A DNA stretch of 64,000 nt from Gigaspora margarita (taxonomy: Eukaryota; Glomeromycota; Glomeromycetes; Diversisporales; Gigasporaceae), in the NCBI GenBank assembly GCA_009809945.1, contig WTPW01000757.1, positions 171,925 to 235,924 of the forward strand. The letters are read 5' to 3'. Within the stretch, counting starts at the first letter, position 1. Every line of letters starts with the position of its first letter. Below are positions 47,850 through 60,446 of this stretch, piece by piece. The notes below the pieces were generated by a model. That model did not search any database. It was not told the origin of the DNA and saw nothing but the letters and a program-made list of their open reading frames with translations. The translations under genes were made by a program, and so were the position numbers.

Positions 47850-49680
47850 GGATCCAACTTTTTAAACACAAACCATTTTTGCTACTTCACCATCTAGCCT
47901 ATTTCTTGATGCTGTAATAGTTTGCCCAGCAATTGAAAAAGCCTGCTCTGAAGATACACTTGTTGCCTGGATACACAAATAATCTTTGGCAATTAAACTC
48001 AATCTGGGATATTCATGTGCTTTCCTTGCCACCAAACTAGTAGATCTATATCATTTTCCAATTGCAAGGCCAAGTATCTTTCTAATTTATCTTGTATACT
48101 ATTCATTGTTGAAAATAATAAATTTGAATTATTTGCTTATAGGGAATCAGATATTCGTAATTGGCAGAAATAGTTTCTTGTATTTGATAAATAATTAGAA
48201 GAAACTGTGGTTGGAGTTGGTATAGCAGGAGAATATCCATGAAGATTTGATACTAAATTTATTGCTTTTGTTTTTTCATCCAGGTTTTTAAATACTGTTA
48301 ACTTTGTTTTTGGGTCAAGTAGTAATGAAATTTGAGAATTTTCATCTAAAATTGGCCAATAGCTATTCAATTTTTGATAAATTGCACTTGCTATATGATT
48401 TGGAGAGAAAAAAGAATCATTTTTGTATTGCAACAAATGTTCCTGAACGCCAAGAAAAACAAATCAAACATCACTATGTGTCAGATAACTTGATGCTGAA
48501 AGAAGTCAAGTAGCACATTCAATTGGTTCTAGAAGAATCATTGTATCCTTTATTTTTAATTAGTTTATTGTTTATTATTAGTATGTTTTTTAAAAAAAAA
48601 AAAAAAAAAAACTTTATATAAATATTATCACAATCAATTTCATTTGGAAACTTTTCATGAACTACGGTTCATCAGCTGCAAGCATAGTTAAAGGTGATTC
48701 CATTTTTTTCCATTTATTTAACATATAATAAGTAGAATTCCATCAGTGTTTAATATCAAGTTCGGGTGCTAAATAATTAATACTTTTCATTTCACATAAT
48801 TTTTTTAAATTATTAATTGTAGGATGTGATGCTTTAATATAAGACATTAATAATCATATTTTAGCTATAGAGTTATCAATAAATTCTATTTTTCACTAAC
48901 TACCAAGTTCAATACATGAACTGCACAACAATAATGGGAAAAATCAAAATTGTTAAATCCTTCTTCAAGCTCCTCAGCTACAATTGCACTATACAAAACC
49001 ATAGAGGATGCATTATCTGTAGTTAGGGCCAAAGTTTTTTCAGATATATCATATTTATCCAAGATATCTATAATTGTATTAGCGATATTTGCTCCTGTAT
49101 GCTGTTCTTTTATTGTGATTATATCAAGAAGAAAATATCTTAATTTCCAAAATGAATCAACATAATGGATTGTGAGACTTATAAATAATGTGCCATTTGA
49201 TGCTATTCATAAGTCTGAAGTAAATGCTACTTTTCCAAAGATCTGCTATAAAGTTAACTTTACTTCATCTTTTTTTTTGAAATAGCTCTGTTACATGATC
49301 TTTTATTGTATTTCTACTAAAAAATCTATACCATGGGTCAAATTTTGAAATCATATTCACTATTCATCATTCTCTACAACATTAAATGGCTGCAAGTCAC
49401 AAACAACCCATTTTACAACCAGATCATCTTGCTCTTGTTGTTCATTCTTTGAATAGGAGTTCAAATTTAAAAGCTTTCACTTTTGTTTTGGTACTATAAT
49501 GTGTTTTTAAATGCCACCTTAGAGTTGAAGTTGAGCTTGTTGATGAAAAATCATTTTTATACACTTTACAAACAGGCTCAGAATTATCCACATTAAAGTA
49601 TTGCCATACTGGTGAATCACACTTCTTAGTTGGAACTGAACTCAGGGAAGTTGTATTTTGTAATTCATTGTTCACTTATA
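47850..49680 (-). pseudogene. hAT transposase pseudogene
   Basis: Reading right to left. N-terminus (49675-49442): BED-type zinc finger layout, W..F...C..., ending LRWHLKTH, but the second Cys of the Cys pair reads Tyr. Catalytic region: CDLQPFNVVEND (about 49425-49390), VAFTSDLWIASNGTLF with the first Asp, LTTDNASSM with the second Asp (about 49020), and CAVHVLNL, the conserved CxxH motif of hAT transposases (about 48930). C-terminus: WPILDE..LLDPKTK, WW, and ATSVSSEQAFSIAGQTITAS (about 47970-47900), the hAT dimerisation domain. Stops and frame changes are frequent and a poly(A)-like run at 48590-48612 interrupts it. It would be a nuclear DNA transposase cutting the ends of the surrounding element; this copy is inactive. 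Confidence 0.88.
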
Positions 49681-51740
49681 GTTGGATCATTATCATCACT
49701 TTTATCATATTTATCACTAGAAAGATTCAAGCTAACATCATGATATCTGTTTTCTTTTTCAATGCTCATGCTTCTAGAAATGCAGTTTAGTAGTGAGAAA
49801 AAGGTTTTCACAAATTACAATCAAAGATTAAAAGAAGCAGAATGGTTATTATAACTTGATTAATAAATTATAACAAAGTGTGTAGAAGTCAAAAATAATA
49901 CATGCATAATATATTTAATTACATTAGTATTAAATAATAATAAAAATAGTTTAATAAATATGCTTGATTTCAAATTAAGGTAAACCAAAAAAATAAAAAT
50001 TTATATATTTTCACTATCTAATTTATATATTTATTTTTTTACTAAAGCACCTGAAATTATTTTCTTTTTCTTTCTATTAAACTGAGTTACTTTTATTAAA
50101 TTATATCAGAATTAGTTCAAAAAATTGTGCAATATTCATCACTTAATCATTAACTACTAATTGAATCATTTCTAAATTGTTATACAAAAAATCATACGAT
50201 ATTTACTCGTGTATAAATTCCTTTCAAGATTAACCTAAGTATGAATATCAATCTGGGTAATCAATGATATTAGTAAGATATGAAAAGAATTGTTAAAAAT
50301 TGTTCATATGCGAACAGGTGGTCTAATCAAAAAAAATCTTTGCTATTTAGCCACGAAATCCTAAATAATAAATAATATTCTGATCAGAAAATTTGTATAT
50401 ACAATATTTAGTTATGTAATTTTCTTTGCATTACCTCAATGATAAATAAACCTGAGTATAAATATACTAAGTTAGAATAGGCTTTGGGTAATTAATATTG
50501 TTGTGTAATATAATCATCAGTTATCACTTGCAAAATTGGACAAAAAAAAATTATTAAAACCCTTACGGGCTTAACCATAAATATAAATGAACAACCAAAT
50601 GAGTTTTGATTGTCAATACTCAGAAGCAAATTTTTTGTGTTTTCAGATAAGAACAAATAATTTCATGCAGTGATTTACGTATTGTTTGCTAAAATAACTT
50701 TAATTCTAATTCTTAAATCAATTACTTTTATTTGATTTTTAACTTGATTTAATAAAATGCTAAATTATTGGTGATTATAGTGCAGTTTACGAACTTAAGT
50801 GTGCCATTTTACTGTATTATAACTATGTATATTCAAACTTTTATTTAGAATATTTTAATACAGTATTATATAATTTAACTTTATTATACCAATTTTTGTT
50901 TTGCGTACCCACTGACCCTTTTTTCAATTTTAATTTTTTTTTTAAGCCCAATCGTTCTAGTTACTTTATTTTTGCTATTAATTTTTTCATAAATTAATCT
51001 GGTATAACCTGATAGAGACCTTATTTTCCTGGAATTATAATAGAAAAAATTCAATTGTTAACTCATATTCTGATCCATGTTAAGTACTATAGATTTAAAA
51101 AAAATAATCTAAACGTTGATTAGAATTTTGAAATCCAAATAATGCAAAATGAAAAATTAACTTTCTGTAGCCTTACATGTTTTAAGTTACTATATATAAA
51201 TCAGTAAATGCTTTTAAGAAAAATGAAATAACACCATTGATAAATAAGAGCCACTTACAGTCAGCCAAAATAGATATGATTCAAGAACTCAATTTTATTA
51301 TCCAAACAACTTATACTGCCATTGTATAGTAGTCCAGACCTTCTCAAAAAGATCAACATAATTCAAATAACAAAGCTAACTTATATGCAAACCCTAATTC
51401 TTTAAAAAAAAAAGTCATTAAAAAAGCTGTTAATCCTTAAACTTAGCACTTCATTTTTTTTTAAAAAAATATTACCTATACAAAAGAGTAATATTACGCT
51501 ACCTTTTAGTCTTTGGTAGTTAGTATATAACAACAGTATATTTAGCCAACTTTTTCTATAACAAACTGTTTGGTTCTAGCTGTAAAAGTTATATTTCTAA
51601 GAACCACAACTTTACTTATACTGAACTAATATGAAATTCAAAAACTTTATACTTATATTTTATTATAGAGAGGTTCATTATTAAGAAAGTTAACAGTATG
51701 AGAAGTGCATACTGCTACAATTTTATACTGTATATATATA
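49681..51740. other. hAT interior, AT-rich, no gene seen
   Basis: Nothing supportable; subterminal ggacca-type words begin at about 51765. Confidence 0.45.
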
Positions 51741-51904
51741 TAAATATATATATGTGTGTCATGTGACCATATTGGGACCAGCCCAGAACCGGTTCAGAAC
51801 TGGGACTGATGGGACCATGTAACTGATATGAGAACCATTTAAAGACTAGTCTTATGCAGGACTGGTGCATCTCTAAAACAAACACAACAAAATCAATAAT
51901 GTTA

Positions 51905-52025
51905 CAGGGCTGTCCCAAAATTTTGGGTCGGATGCATCAGATCTAGTAAAATTTTTTATGATCTTTGAACAAAATTAATCGATTCTGATCCAGCTGAACA
52001 TGATTCTGATGCACCCATATAAGTT
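51905..52025 (+). mobile_element. MITE fragment, GTCCCCAAAATTT family, copy 3
   Basis: ctgtcccaaaattttgggtc then ggatgcatca on the left and gattctgatgcaccc on the right match the family at 39961, shortened internally. Confidence 0.55.
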
Positions 52026-52126
52026 AAACTCAACTGCTATAAGCAAATATCAATATTACATATTTTAGCACACCTTATATATTAAGGTAAAATATATATA
52101 TATATATATATATCACATGTTCATAC

Positions 52127-52480
52127 TGATAGCCACCTGCATTATGCAATGCAGATGGGAAACCACTACTAGTCTAAGCTGCTTAAACAACTGCTTATGG
52201 TTAGCTCCTGGTACAATATATTGCTATTTCTGGAAGCATATCCCATTTTAGTTTCAATTTCAATAGCACATAAATCACAGCTAAATGAACTTGCCATTTT
52301 CATAACTATAACTAGTGAATATTAATTCACATCACATATTATATTAATGGCAGGTCTGCATTATGCAGGTGGAAAACCACTGGCTAGCACTAAGCTGCAC
52401 AAACTCAACTGCTTACAGTGATCTTTTGCCGCAATATTATTTGCTATTTCTGGGAGCATATCCTATTTTAGTTTTAACAA
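52127..52480 (+). repeat. Two direct copies of a TGCATTATGCAGG repeat
   Basis: About 130 bp units at 52127-52255 and 52347-52478 share tgcattatgca, gaaaaccact, aactgcttac/atg and ttgctatttctggaagcata. A (ta)n microsatellite precedes them (52088-52112). Shorter relatives lie at 42128 and 63858. Confidence 0.65.
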
Positions 52481-53019
52481 CAAATATAATCTGCATCTAT
52501 CAAATAAAATTAAACTCCGGTATATCAGACTGGACTATTCCAATTATAAGAAACATGTGTGCAATGCTTTTCATTATAAATAATCATACATCTTACTATT
52601 CTTAATTGTATATAAAACCATATGAAGTCAGTTTTCTATTTTACATAACCAGGTATTTCAAAATTCCAGTTAGCAATTTGGATTTTTTGTTTTTGTAGTT
52701 CATTTTCACATCTAAGATCATGCAAAGCTAATTCTTCAGTTTGCATAACATGGAATTAGAAATTTTGTTTTTTTATCAAACTTATCAGTAATTCCAGAAA
52801 ATTTAGATCAACAGGTAACACCAGAGAAAAAATTAAAATGGCAAAAATGGAATTATTGATACAATAGGAATTTAAAAAAATTTTTTAGAGAAGGAAATTG
52901 TGTTAACAGGTTATACAAAATGAAAAATTCACTTGTGTGGCCTAAAAGTTCGCTAGATGTAAAAAAAAAGAAATTATTTGAAAAATACATATAATAAATA
53001 ATAATCATGGCTTAAAGCT
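52481..53019. other. Spacer with diverged dispersed repeat
   Basis: 52790-52960 is related to about 37140-37480. No gene. Confidence 0.35.
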
Positions 53020-53960
53020 AAATTGATAGCAAAGTTCATAAAGCCTCTTCTGAGCTGTAACAGATAGCAAATTATAGTAAAATTCATGAATTAGCCAAAT
53101 GTTAAGTTTCATTATATCAGTATCAATATATGTATATATGACAATACAGCAATAGTCAGTAAGTTTTGTAACAAAATTATTACATTAAATTAGATAGAAT
53201 AACAACTGTCAATTCCAATACAGTTCTATCACAATAGCTAAAGCAATACAAAGTTAATTTTTTATTTAATATTATATGGATTATGAAAATTTTATGCAAA
53301 CTTAACCATATATTGAAGCAATAAAATATGCATCTCTTTGATTATATCACAAATACTTATTCATAGTAGAATCAATTTTATAAAATTTTGTTTATACCAT
53401 AATCTACCAATAAAATTATAGTAATAAATTTTTTAATTACATACTGTAATTATTAAACAAAAAGTAAATTCTGTTTACAGTAGAAATCAAAATAATGCCA
53501 ATATTAGCTTAACTATTAATGTATTGCATTAACCAATAAATTCTGTGATAGGATTTTTAGTGCAAACCAGAATTTCAATTATATACTAGATCTTCAGAAT
53601 ATTAAATACATTCTGTAACCATTTTTTTACATAAAAATCATAGTACTAAAATTAACTTTAATACTATATATACTGTAATACCAAAATAATGACTTAGAAT
53701 CTTAACTTCATACTATAAACATCAAAAAGCAAGCAAGTTCTATAACAGAATTTTTTATAGTAACTTATAGTAGAATTATAATTATTCTAATAATAACTTT
53801 AATCACAATACAATGGATCAATAAATTTTGTAACAATGAATCATAGAAATCACAATAATTCCAATACACTTCAAATTTGACTATGTACTGTATGCTCTGT
53901 ATACTACAATAAATGATAATTTTTACAATAAAATTTTTAATAGTTATATAATTAAAAAAA
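53020..53960 (-). repeat. Satellite array, inverted relative of 2075-3250
   Basis: Recurring ctttaatac(t)a(ca)tactgta, ttttgtaacaaaatt and tagaaatcacaataattcca words are the complements of the first array's motifs. Strongly diverged. Confidence 0.5.
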
Positions 53961-54070
53961 CTGCATAAGAATGGTGCCACAAAGCGCTACCTATCACACT
54001 AGTTTATTTTAAAAATTAACTTGTTTTAGAAGTAACTATTTTGATAGACATGAACAGATAAAATTTAGAA

Positions 54071-54290
54071 TTTTTTTTTTAGTTTATTAAGAATTTATTA
54101 TTAGCTTTATTTGACTTATATTGGAATATGTACATAGTACATATACAATTAATAAGGGTACAACTAACTATAAATGCAACTTTTGGTTGACTATTTAAAT
54201 AGTTTGTCCAAAAATTCTATATTGAAGTTATACCTGCAATTTTCTAGGAGATTTAAACTTTCTAATTAACTGCTCAAGCCAACAAATTGT
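54071..54290 (-). mobile_element. Truncated SINE fragment
   Basis: Poly(T) then ttggaata...gggtacaactaactataaat, gcaacttttggttgactatt and atacctgcaa match the 3' third of the minus-strand SINE at 7434, heavily decayed and without a head. Confidence 0.65.
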
Positions 54291-54341
54291 AATTTAACTT
54301 TAACTTATATAGAGGTTGGTTAAAGTGGAGTTAGCTCAATA

Positions 54342-54685
54342 TATGGGGGCTTTGCAGTAGAAAGGGCAGATACAACCCAAAATGAAATAATGAGTTTTTA
54401 TTAAATTCTGGTAAATTTCAATGTGACCAGCATTTTTCAATTATAAATGAAAGTCAATTTGTATAATAAAAAATCAAGATATGTAATGTAAAAGAAAGTT
54501 GTGCAAGGTTGAAGCTAAGTGCATCACAAGATTACCTGTTAATCACATGCTATATTTAACCAATCAAAATCGTGAATTTTGATTGACCTGGATCAGTCCA
54601 AAAATCAAAACAAATGATTAAATTCAATTATCTCAAAATTATATATATTGACATATCCGCCCTTTCTACTGCAAAGGCCCCATAT
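54342..54685. mobile_element. 344 bp hAT-type MITE
   Basis: Ends TATGGGGGCTTTGCAGTAGA and the complement CTACTGCAAAGGCCCCATA. Flanks gctcaata / gctctata (8 bp, one mismatch). Confidence 0.7.
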
Positions 54686-54689
54686 GCTC

Positions 54690-55730
54690 TATATATTGCA
54701 TGAAATAAAAATCCTTCTAACTGCATCAAAAAGGTAACCTAAACCTAACTAACTTACACTCTGTTTTAACTGTTCCTCTTATATATATACTAGATATACT
54801 TATTTGTATACTATGTATTATTGAGCTACTTACCTGCTATATTACATTATTTTCTATATTTATAACCTAGCTTTATATAAATTATACTACAGTATGACCA
54901 CATACTTGAGATCAAAGTGTACTATTAAACTATTATAGTTATCTGATTCTTATAATATTTACTCAAAATTTAGCACTTGTCTTTTATAGATTTCTTCTTG
55001 GTTTCAATTTAAATAACCAGAAAGGTTAGTTTATCAAGTTATATAGGTATATATATTATATATCAATATAAAAGGGATAAATAAAAACTTACTTTTTCTA
55101 TCAACTCTTTCTATAAATCCTCAAATTCAAATTTGTCAAAAAACAAAATAAGATGTTTGAACTATAAAAGCATTAGAAAATATACAAAATAGTATTAAGT
55201 AAAAAAGAAGAGAGCTAGATTTAAGATATAGTGTGGTAGAGTGAAAACAAACTATCTGAAAAGCAACAGCAGATAAACTGTAAAAAGAAAATTTTTGAAA
55301 AACTTTTTGACAAAAAGTGCTAATTGATTGAAACCCTGTAGTGCAAATTAATTGCAAGACACAAAACAATTAGTTATGCAATTGTGAAAAATACTTAACC
55401 CAAATATATAAATTAGATTTAAAGATAATCAATGAACAACCAACAGGTCCTAGACTAGAAGACCAAGTTTCTAAAAGGGCTGTCATGCACTAAGGCATGG
55501 TGTGCATGAATGCACAAAGTATTTAAATAGGAATTGTACTAAAGTACAAATAGTAAATACGGAGTTAGCACAAGCAATTCAAATAATTTCTGCAAAAGAA
55601 ATATATATAATAAGGCACCTTCTTGAAAACTATTGCAAAATTATGCAGAAACAGTTAAAGGAAATTCAAGAAGAAGAAGTAGGAAAAAAAAGCAGTAAGG
55701 AGAAGTTACAGCTAAGAAAAAAATGTTTAT
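54690..55730. other. AT-rich spacer, no gene supported
   Basis: Two 77-codon frames (55136-55369 minus, 55502-55735 plus) look accidental. Nothing else seen. Confidence 0.4.
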
Positions 55731-55736
55731 ACTAGC

Positions 55737-56345
55737 TGCTATACCTGCAACCCACATACTGGCATTGCCTATTTAAATTCTCTGGTTCCTGTTCCTTCTG
55801 CCAATTGTTTTCTTGTATTACTAGTACATCCTCCAATACATTAGTTAGTTGAGCTTTGTGCTAGATACTAAACTAGTCTTGTAGTTTATATTATTGCTAT
55901 TAGGTTCTTTTAAAAAAGGTAAAGTTGGCAATATATTAGTATAATTTGGTCTAATAAAAGTATAGTTTGAATTTAGTGATAAGTTATTTTTAAATAATTA
56001 GATTGCAAAAATTTATAAACAAGTAACTAACAGAAAAAGTGTGCTTATATTATTTATTGTTATTAGACTTTATATGCTTTCTAGTCTTGTTTCTCTTAGT
56101 AAATACTTCTAGCACACATGTTTTTCTTCTGGTATAACTCTAGCAGTCTGGTTTGTAATTTTTAACACTCTTAGAAAAAACTTGTTATACAATTTTATTA
56201 GTTTAGTTCTTAATCTATTCTTATTATACAATACTATTGAAAGTTTATACTATCTTTTTATTTGAAACTTATATAGGTTTCAGATTTTCTAGTTCTCTAG
56301 GTTTCTATATTTGTAAATGTATTGTAGTTTGTACCAACTCTATAT
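55737..56345 (-). mobile_element. Decayed SINE fragments
   Basis: 55737-55850 (agctgctatacctgcaaccc, ggcattgcctatttaaattc) and 56100-56180 (cacatgtttttcttctggta) match successive parts of the minus-strand SINE at 7434, with unrelated DNA between. Confidence 0.55.
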
Positions 56346-57180
56346 TAATTTGCATTTCTTTACATTTGATATAATTATTATACTCCCAAATTATAGCTAC
56401 TTTTATCAATTAATTAATAAAGAACTATATACTATAATACAAACTAAAAATTTATATTTTGTATTCTAAAAAGATTTAAACTCTGGTTTGCTATTTAGAG
56501 CAGCAATTTACTTCTATATATAATTATAATTCTAACATTCTAATTACTATATTTAAATTTTTTAATATGTTAATAAAATTTTAACTAAGTTATTAAAAAA
56601 TATCTAAAAATTTATTATTTATTTAAAAAGTAAATATAAAATAAATATTTAAAATATTATTTTAAAAATTAAGTTTTTCAAAAATTTTATTACATGTGAA
56701 TACAAGAATTAGTTTAAAGAATACAAAAAGAAAAAGTTAGTAAAAAAGTACAAATCATATTTAGCAAAACTTTTAAATTTAAATTAAAATATTTTAACAA
56801 CTAATTAACTAATTTGATAAAAAATTTTTATTTTATTTTTAAAATTATCTAGCTAACTTTTAATTATTTTTTTTTTAGTTATTGCTATTGTTTTTGAAGT
56901 CATCTTTGGAGCTATTGCTTTGGAAGTTGCTTTTTTAAAATTATTGTTACTTTATTATACTTTTTTATTATATTTGAAGGTATTATTGCTTTGATTTTTT
57001 CTGTTTTATTTTTTTTTGATTTATTCTTTATTTTTTTACTAATATTGCTTTGATTATTGTTTTTTTGTCAATTCAAATATTACTTTCAAAAATATTTTTT
57101 TGAAGTCTTTTTATTTTCTATATTAGTATATTTTGATTGCAATTTTATATATTTTTTGAATTACTGCTATTGGATTTATC
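56346..57180. other. AT-rich spacer, no gene seen
   Basis: Extremely AT-rich; T-rich toward the right. Nothing supportable. Confidence 0.45.
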
Positions 57181-57188
57181 ACTATAGG

Positions 57189-57569
57189 TAGAGTTGTTAA
57201 TAGAGTACTCTAGTTAATAATAAAATATATAGAGTGAATCTATTTGTAATCATGGTTATAGTTCTGAGCCAATCAAATTGCTAAATAGGTATGACAAAAA
57301 AATTCAAAAAATTACAAATCACAATAACTTCAAATTGTGGCTATGAAACCAATATTTTTTTCTAGCTAAAAATGCTTCTTGAGGTGTTTTATTATATAAT
57401 AATTATACAATAAACCTTCTTTTAACTCTAAATCTAACCCTAACCCTAATTTGGTTACTGTTACCACTGGTGACAAGCACATTTTTTCAAATATATAACC
57501 CACTCTGGAGCACTCCAGAAGTGGGTTATATATTTTATTAATACCTAGAGTACTCTATTAACAATTCTA
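57189..57569. mobile_element. 381 bp hAT-type MITE, large relative of 2686-2800
   Basis: Perfect 8 bp duplication actatagg at 57181-57188 and 57570-57577. Ends TAGAGTTGTTAATAGAGTAC and complement. The right part keeps the ataacccactctggagcact palindrome of the 115 bp version; the left part carries an extra 240 bp not found there. Confidence 0.82.
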
Positions 57570-57787
57570 ACTATAGGGTTGTAGTTATTGGAGTTAATTC
57601 TAAAAACTTGTTATTTTACAAACTCTCTATTTTTGGGATTAATTATTTGAAAAAATTATATTATAGATATTATTAATTAGTTTATGCAATGCATTTTTAA
57701 ATTAATATAGTAGTTACTATATATTGAAACTTTGATTAAAAATTATATAATTTTATAAATATAAAATATAGGTTTTATATTATTAAT

Positions 57788-58020
57788 TCTTTTTTTTTAA
57801 ATTAAATATTTCTATTTTGGAGTCAGAATATAAGTAGTTTGGATTACAGGTGCCTTAGAGCATCCAATATTTGTTATATTTATAAGAGTACAACTAGTTA
57901 CTTATACTTTTGTTACTCTAGCTGCTATACCTGCAATCCAATACTAGAAATATTTATTTAAACACTCTAATCTTTTGTTTTTCCTGTTGATCTATACTTA
58001 TATTACTAGAATATTGTTTC
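57788..58020 (-). mobile_element. Truncated SINE fragment
   Basis: tttttttttaaatt, then ggattacaggtgccttagag, agagtacaactagt, and ctgctatacctgcaatccaa match the 3' part of the SINE, decayed; no head. Confidence 0.65.
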
Positions 58021-58189
58021 AAATTTGTCCAAACCTTAAAACAAGCTTAATAGATTGCAATTTTAATAGAAAACCTACTAAAGCTATTTTAGCCTTTAGT
58101 TGTTTAAGCTATAACATAAACCAATACTTGGGTCAGAGCAACTCCTACTACTACTATCTACTATATTTTCTGAAAATATGCTATTCTAT

Positions 58190-58472
58190 TTGCCTAAAAG
58201 TTACTCAAAAAAAACATGGAGTAGTTATTTTCAGATTGTTGAATTTTTTAAAAATTGAAAATCATATTAATAAAATTGGCCAAATAGTATCAAATTTTTA
58301 TTGTAGATGTATTTTGATATTCTAAACAACTTTACTTAATAATACTTTGAGGTTTACTTAGTAAAATTTAGACTTTTATATGTAGCAACTGCTAACAATT
58401 TCTTTAAAAATTTTTAAAAAAAATGAGGGAGTAGCTTCTTTTGGAGGTAGCTTATTTTCAGAAATATATAGT
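58190..58472 (+). repeat. TACTGTATAT-family repeat fragment
   Basis: Matches 17295-17848 in gtttacttagtaaaatttag, tatgtagcaactgctaa and the ending gtagcttattttcagaaata. The left end is unclear. Confidence 0.55.
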
Positions 58473-59116
58473 ACTACTGCTCTTGTAAAGTTTATCTAAA
58501 CCATAGTACTTGTTTTCCAAATCTTTATAGATACTCTCTAGATCTTTTTAGAAACTTCAATTTAGTAGCCTGGAATAATTAGTCTAACAGGCATTATATA
58601 TTTATAGTCTTTCTTTTCTTGGTTCATACTTTAATAATACATATTCTTTCCCTCTGCTATGATTTTGGTAACCTACTTGGCATGTTCTTTTAAACTTTTT
58701 TGTATTCTGTTCTTTCTAGTTATCAATTCTATATATTCAACTCTCTCTAATCCAAAACTTTCTAATTTTAATCTTAATAAACTCTATGAAAACTGCTCTA
58801 GAACCTTTGTAAATTTTATTAGAAATTTTAGATTAACTATATATTTTTTTTGAAAACTGAGCATATTTAAATTTTTATATAGTAAAAATTGCACAAACTA
58901 TGCATTTAAAAAAGAAAGTATTACCAAATGTGTCTAAAATTAAGCTACTTTTTTTGGCAAAAAATTATACAAAATCATGGGTAGCTTATTTTTGAGATTT
59001 TTGAATTTTATGAAAAATTGAAAAATATACCAATAAAAAGTTATCCAAATGCTACCAAAATTTATTATAGATATATTTTGATATCTTGAACAAGTTTACT
59101 TAATTGTACTTTTGAG

Positions 59117-60185
59117 TAGAGATGCATCAGTTCTAAAAAAAACCTGTTCAGGACCGGTCCTGAACTGGGACTGATAAGGACTATGGAACTATTAAAAAAC
59201 TGGTTCTGGAACTGATAAGGACCATGGGACTATTAAAGAAATGGTCCTGGTACTGATAAGGACCATGGGACTATTAAAGAACTGGTCCTGGGACCAGTCC
59301 TTGTAAACATAATTGTGATATTTGTATCACCCAATCAAATTTCTTGATCAGGTGTAATGTAGATCATATAATGTTTGTTTATATCTGACATTAAATAATT
59401 ATGTCATTTTGGCCAATAAAATCTTATATATTAAAATTGACATAATCATTAAAGTACTATCATAGGACCAAAAAACTGGACCAGACCAAGGCTGTAAATA
59501 CTATCCCTTAGATTGTAACTCAGGCAAATTTGCCTGCGTATTTTAAAAATTTTAATAAAATTTTAAATATTGATTTTAGCTATATCTTTTCTAAGTAAAA
59601 AATATTCTTTGAGTTTTGTTTTAATAACTTAGTTATGAAAATTTTTTAAAATTATTAGTAAACTTTAGTATAATCAAAGTTTAAAGTTCTTGTATTAGCA
59701 TTTTTACTATTAAAAGTTTTCTTTAGATTTTCTTAAATTTTATATGTTCCCATCTATAAAAAAAATTTTTATTCTAATACAAGCCTTAATTTTTATTAAA
59801 ATTGCAATAATAAAAGTTATCATCCTTTATATAAACTACAATATTGTCTTAAGAACTATAGCTTTAAAACTAAAACTAAACAAGATTATAGAGAAATTGT
59901 GATAAAATTTTTTAAAAAATTTTTTTCGTAAAATTATCTATTTTTAGCTTATATATAACTTAAATTTTTTTTCTTACAATACAAAAACTAATTTTGCAAA
60001 AAAGTAATCCTTATTTTTAAATATAATTGTACAAAGTTTTATTTAACTATCTTGGTATTTAAAAAAAGTAAATCAGAGCAAATAAAGTGCAAAAATGCAG
60101 GCAAATTTGCCTGTGTTCTACTACAATCTAAGGGATAATAATGGTTCTCTTAGGGACCAGACCAGACTGGACTAATGCATTCCTA
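59117..60185. mobile_element. hAT MITE sharing ends with the 9.7 kb hAT element
   Basis: Perfect 8 bp duplication cttttgag at 59109-59116 and 60186-60193. Ends TAGAGATGCATCAGT and ACTAATGCATTCCTA, the same family as 42165-51875. The left part repeats gaactgataaggaccatggg several times. A second element (59504-60135) is inserted; without it the MITE is about 435 bp. Confidence 0.85.
59504..60135. mobile_element. 632 bp TA-flanked MITE nested in the hAT MITE
   Basis: TA at 59502-59503 and 60136-60137. Ends TCCCTTAGATTGTA / TACAATCTAAGGGA, followed on both sides by the palindrome caggcaaatttgcctg. Tc1/mariner-type duplication. Non-coding. Confidence 0.83.
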
Positions 60186-60446
60186 CTTTTGAGGTTTACT
60201 TAGTAAAATTTAGACTTTTATATGTAGCAACTGCTAATAAGTTTTTTAAGTTTTTTGAAAAAAATTAGGGGTAGCTTATTTTAGATAGTAGCTTATTTTA
60301 GGTAGTAGTTTTTTAGGTAGTAGCTTAATTTTTGGACATATACAGTAACTGTTTAGAATTGTTATTAATTATTGTATTTTCTATAATATAAAAATCTAAT
60401 TTTTTTAATCAAATATAAGCTTTTATAACTACTATACTAAAATATA

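Larger units (their letters stand above)
42165..51875 (-). mobile_element. 9.7 kb hAT-type DNA transposon with broken transposase
   Basis: Ends TAGGGATGCACCAGTCC (left) and GGACTGGTGCATCTCTA (right), flanked by a perfect 8 bp duplication aaacaaac (42157-42164 and 51876-51883). Both subterminal zones carry repeated ggtcc/ggacc words (for example gaaccggttcagaactggga on the right). A minus-strand hAT transposase relic lies at 47850-49680. Much of the length is secondary insertion or low-complexity DNA: MITEs at 42524, 43851 and 44639 and a tandem duplication. The end sequence, duplication length and transposase type all agree on hAT. Confidence 0.85.
58922..60349 (+). repeat. TACTGTATAT-family repeat split by nested MITEs
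   Basis: Left piece 58922-59116 and right piece 60186-60349 join across a hAT MITE. Right end reads gtagcttaatttttggacat then atacagta. The same order of motifs as at 17295. Confidence 0.6.

Noticed and set aside
48304..48513. Plus-strand ORFs at 47986-48513 and 48950-49165
   Set aside because: Shadows of the minus-strand hAT transposase relic.
57975..58325. 116-codon ORF
   Set aside because: It crosses the junction of a SINE fragment and a TACTGTATAT-family repeat, both non-coding.
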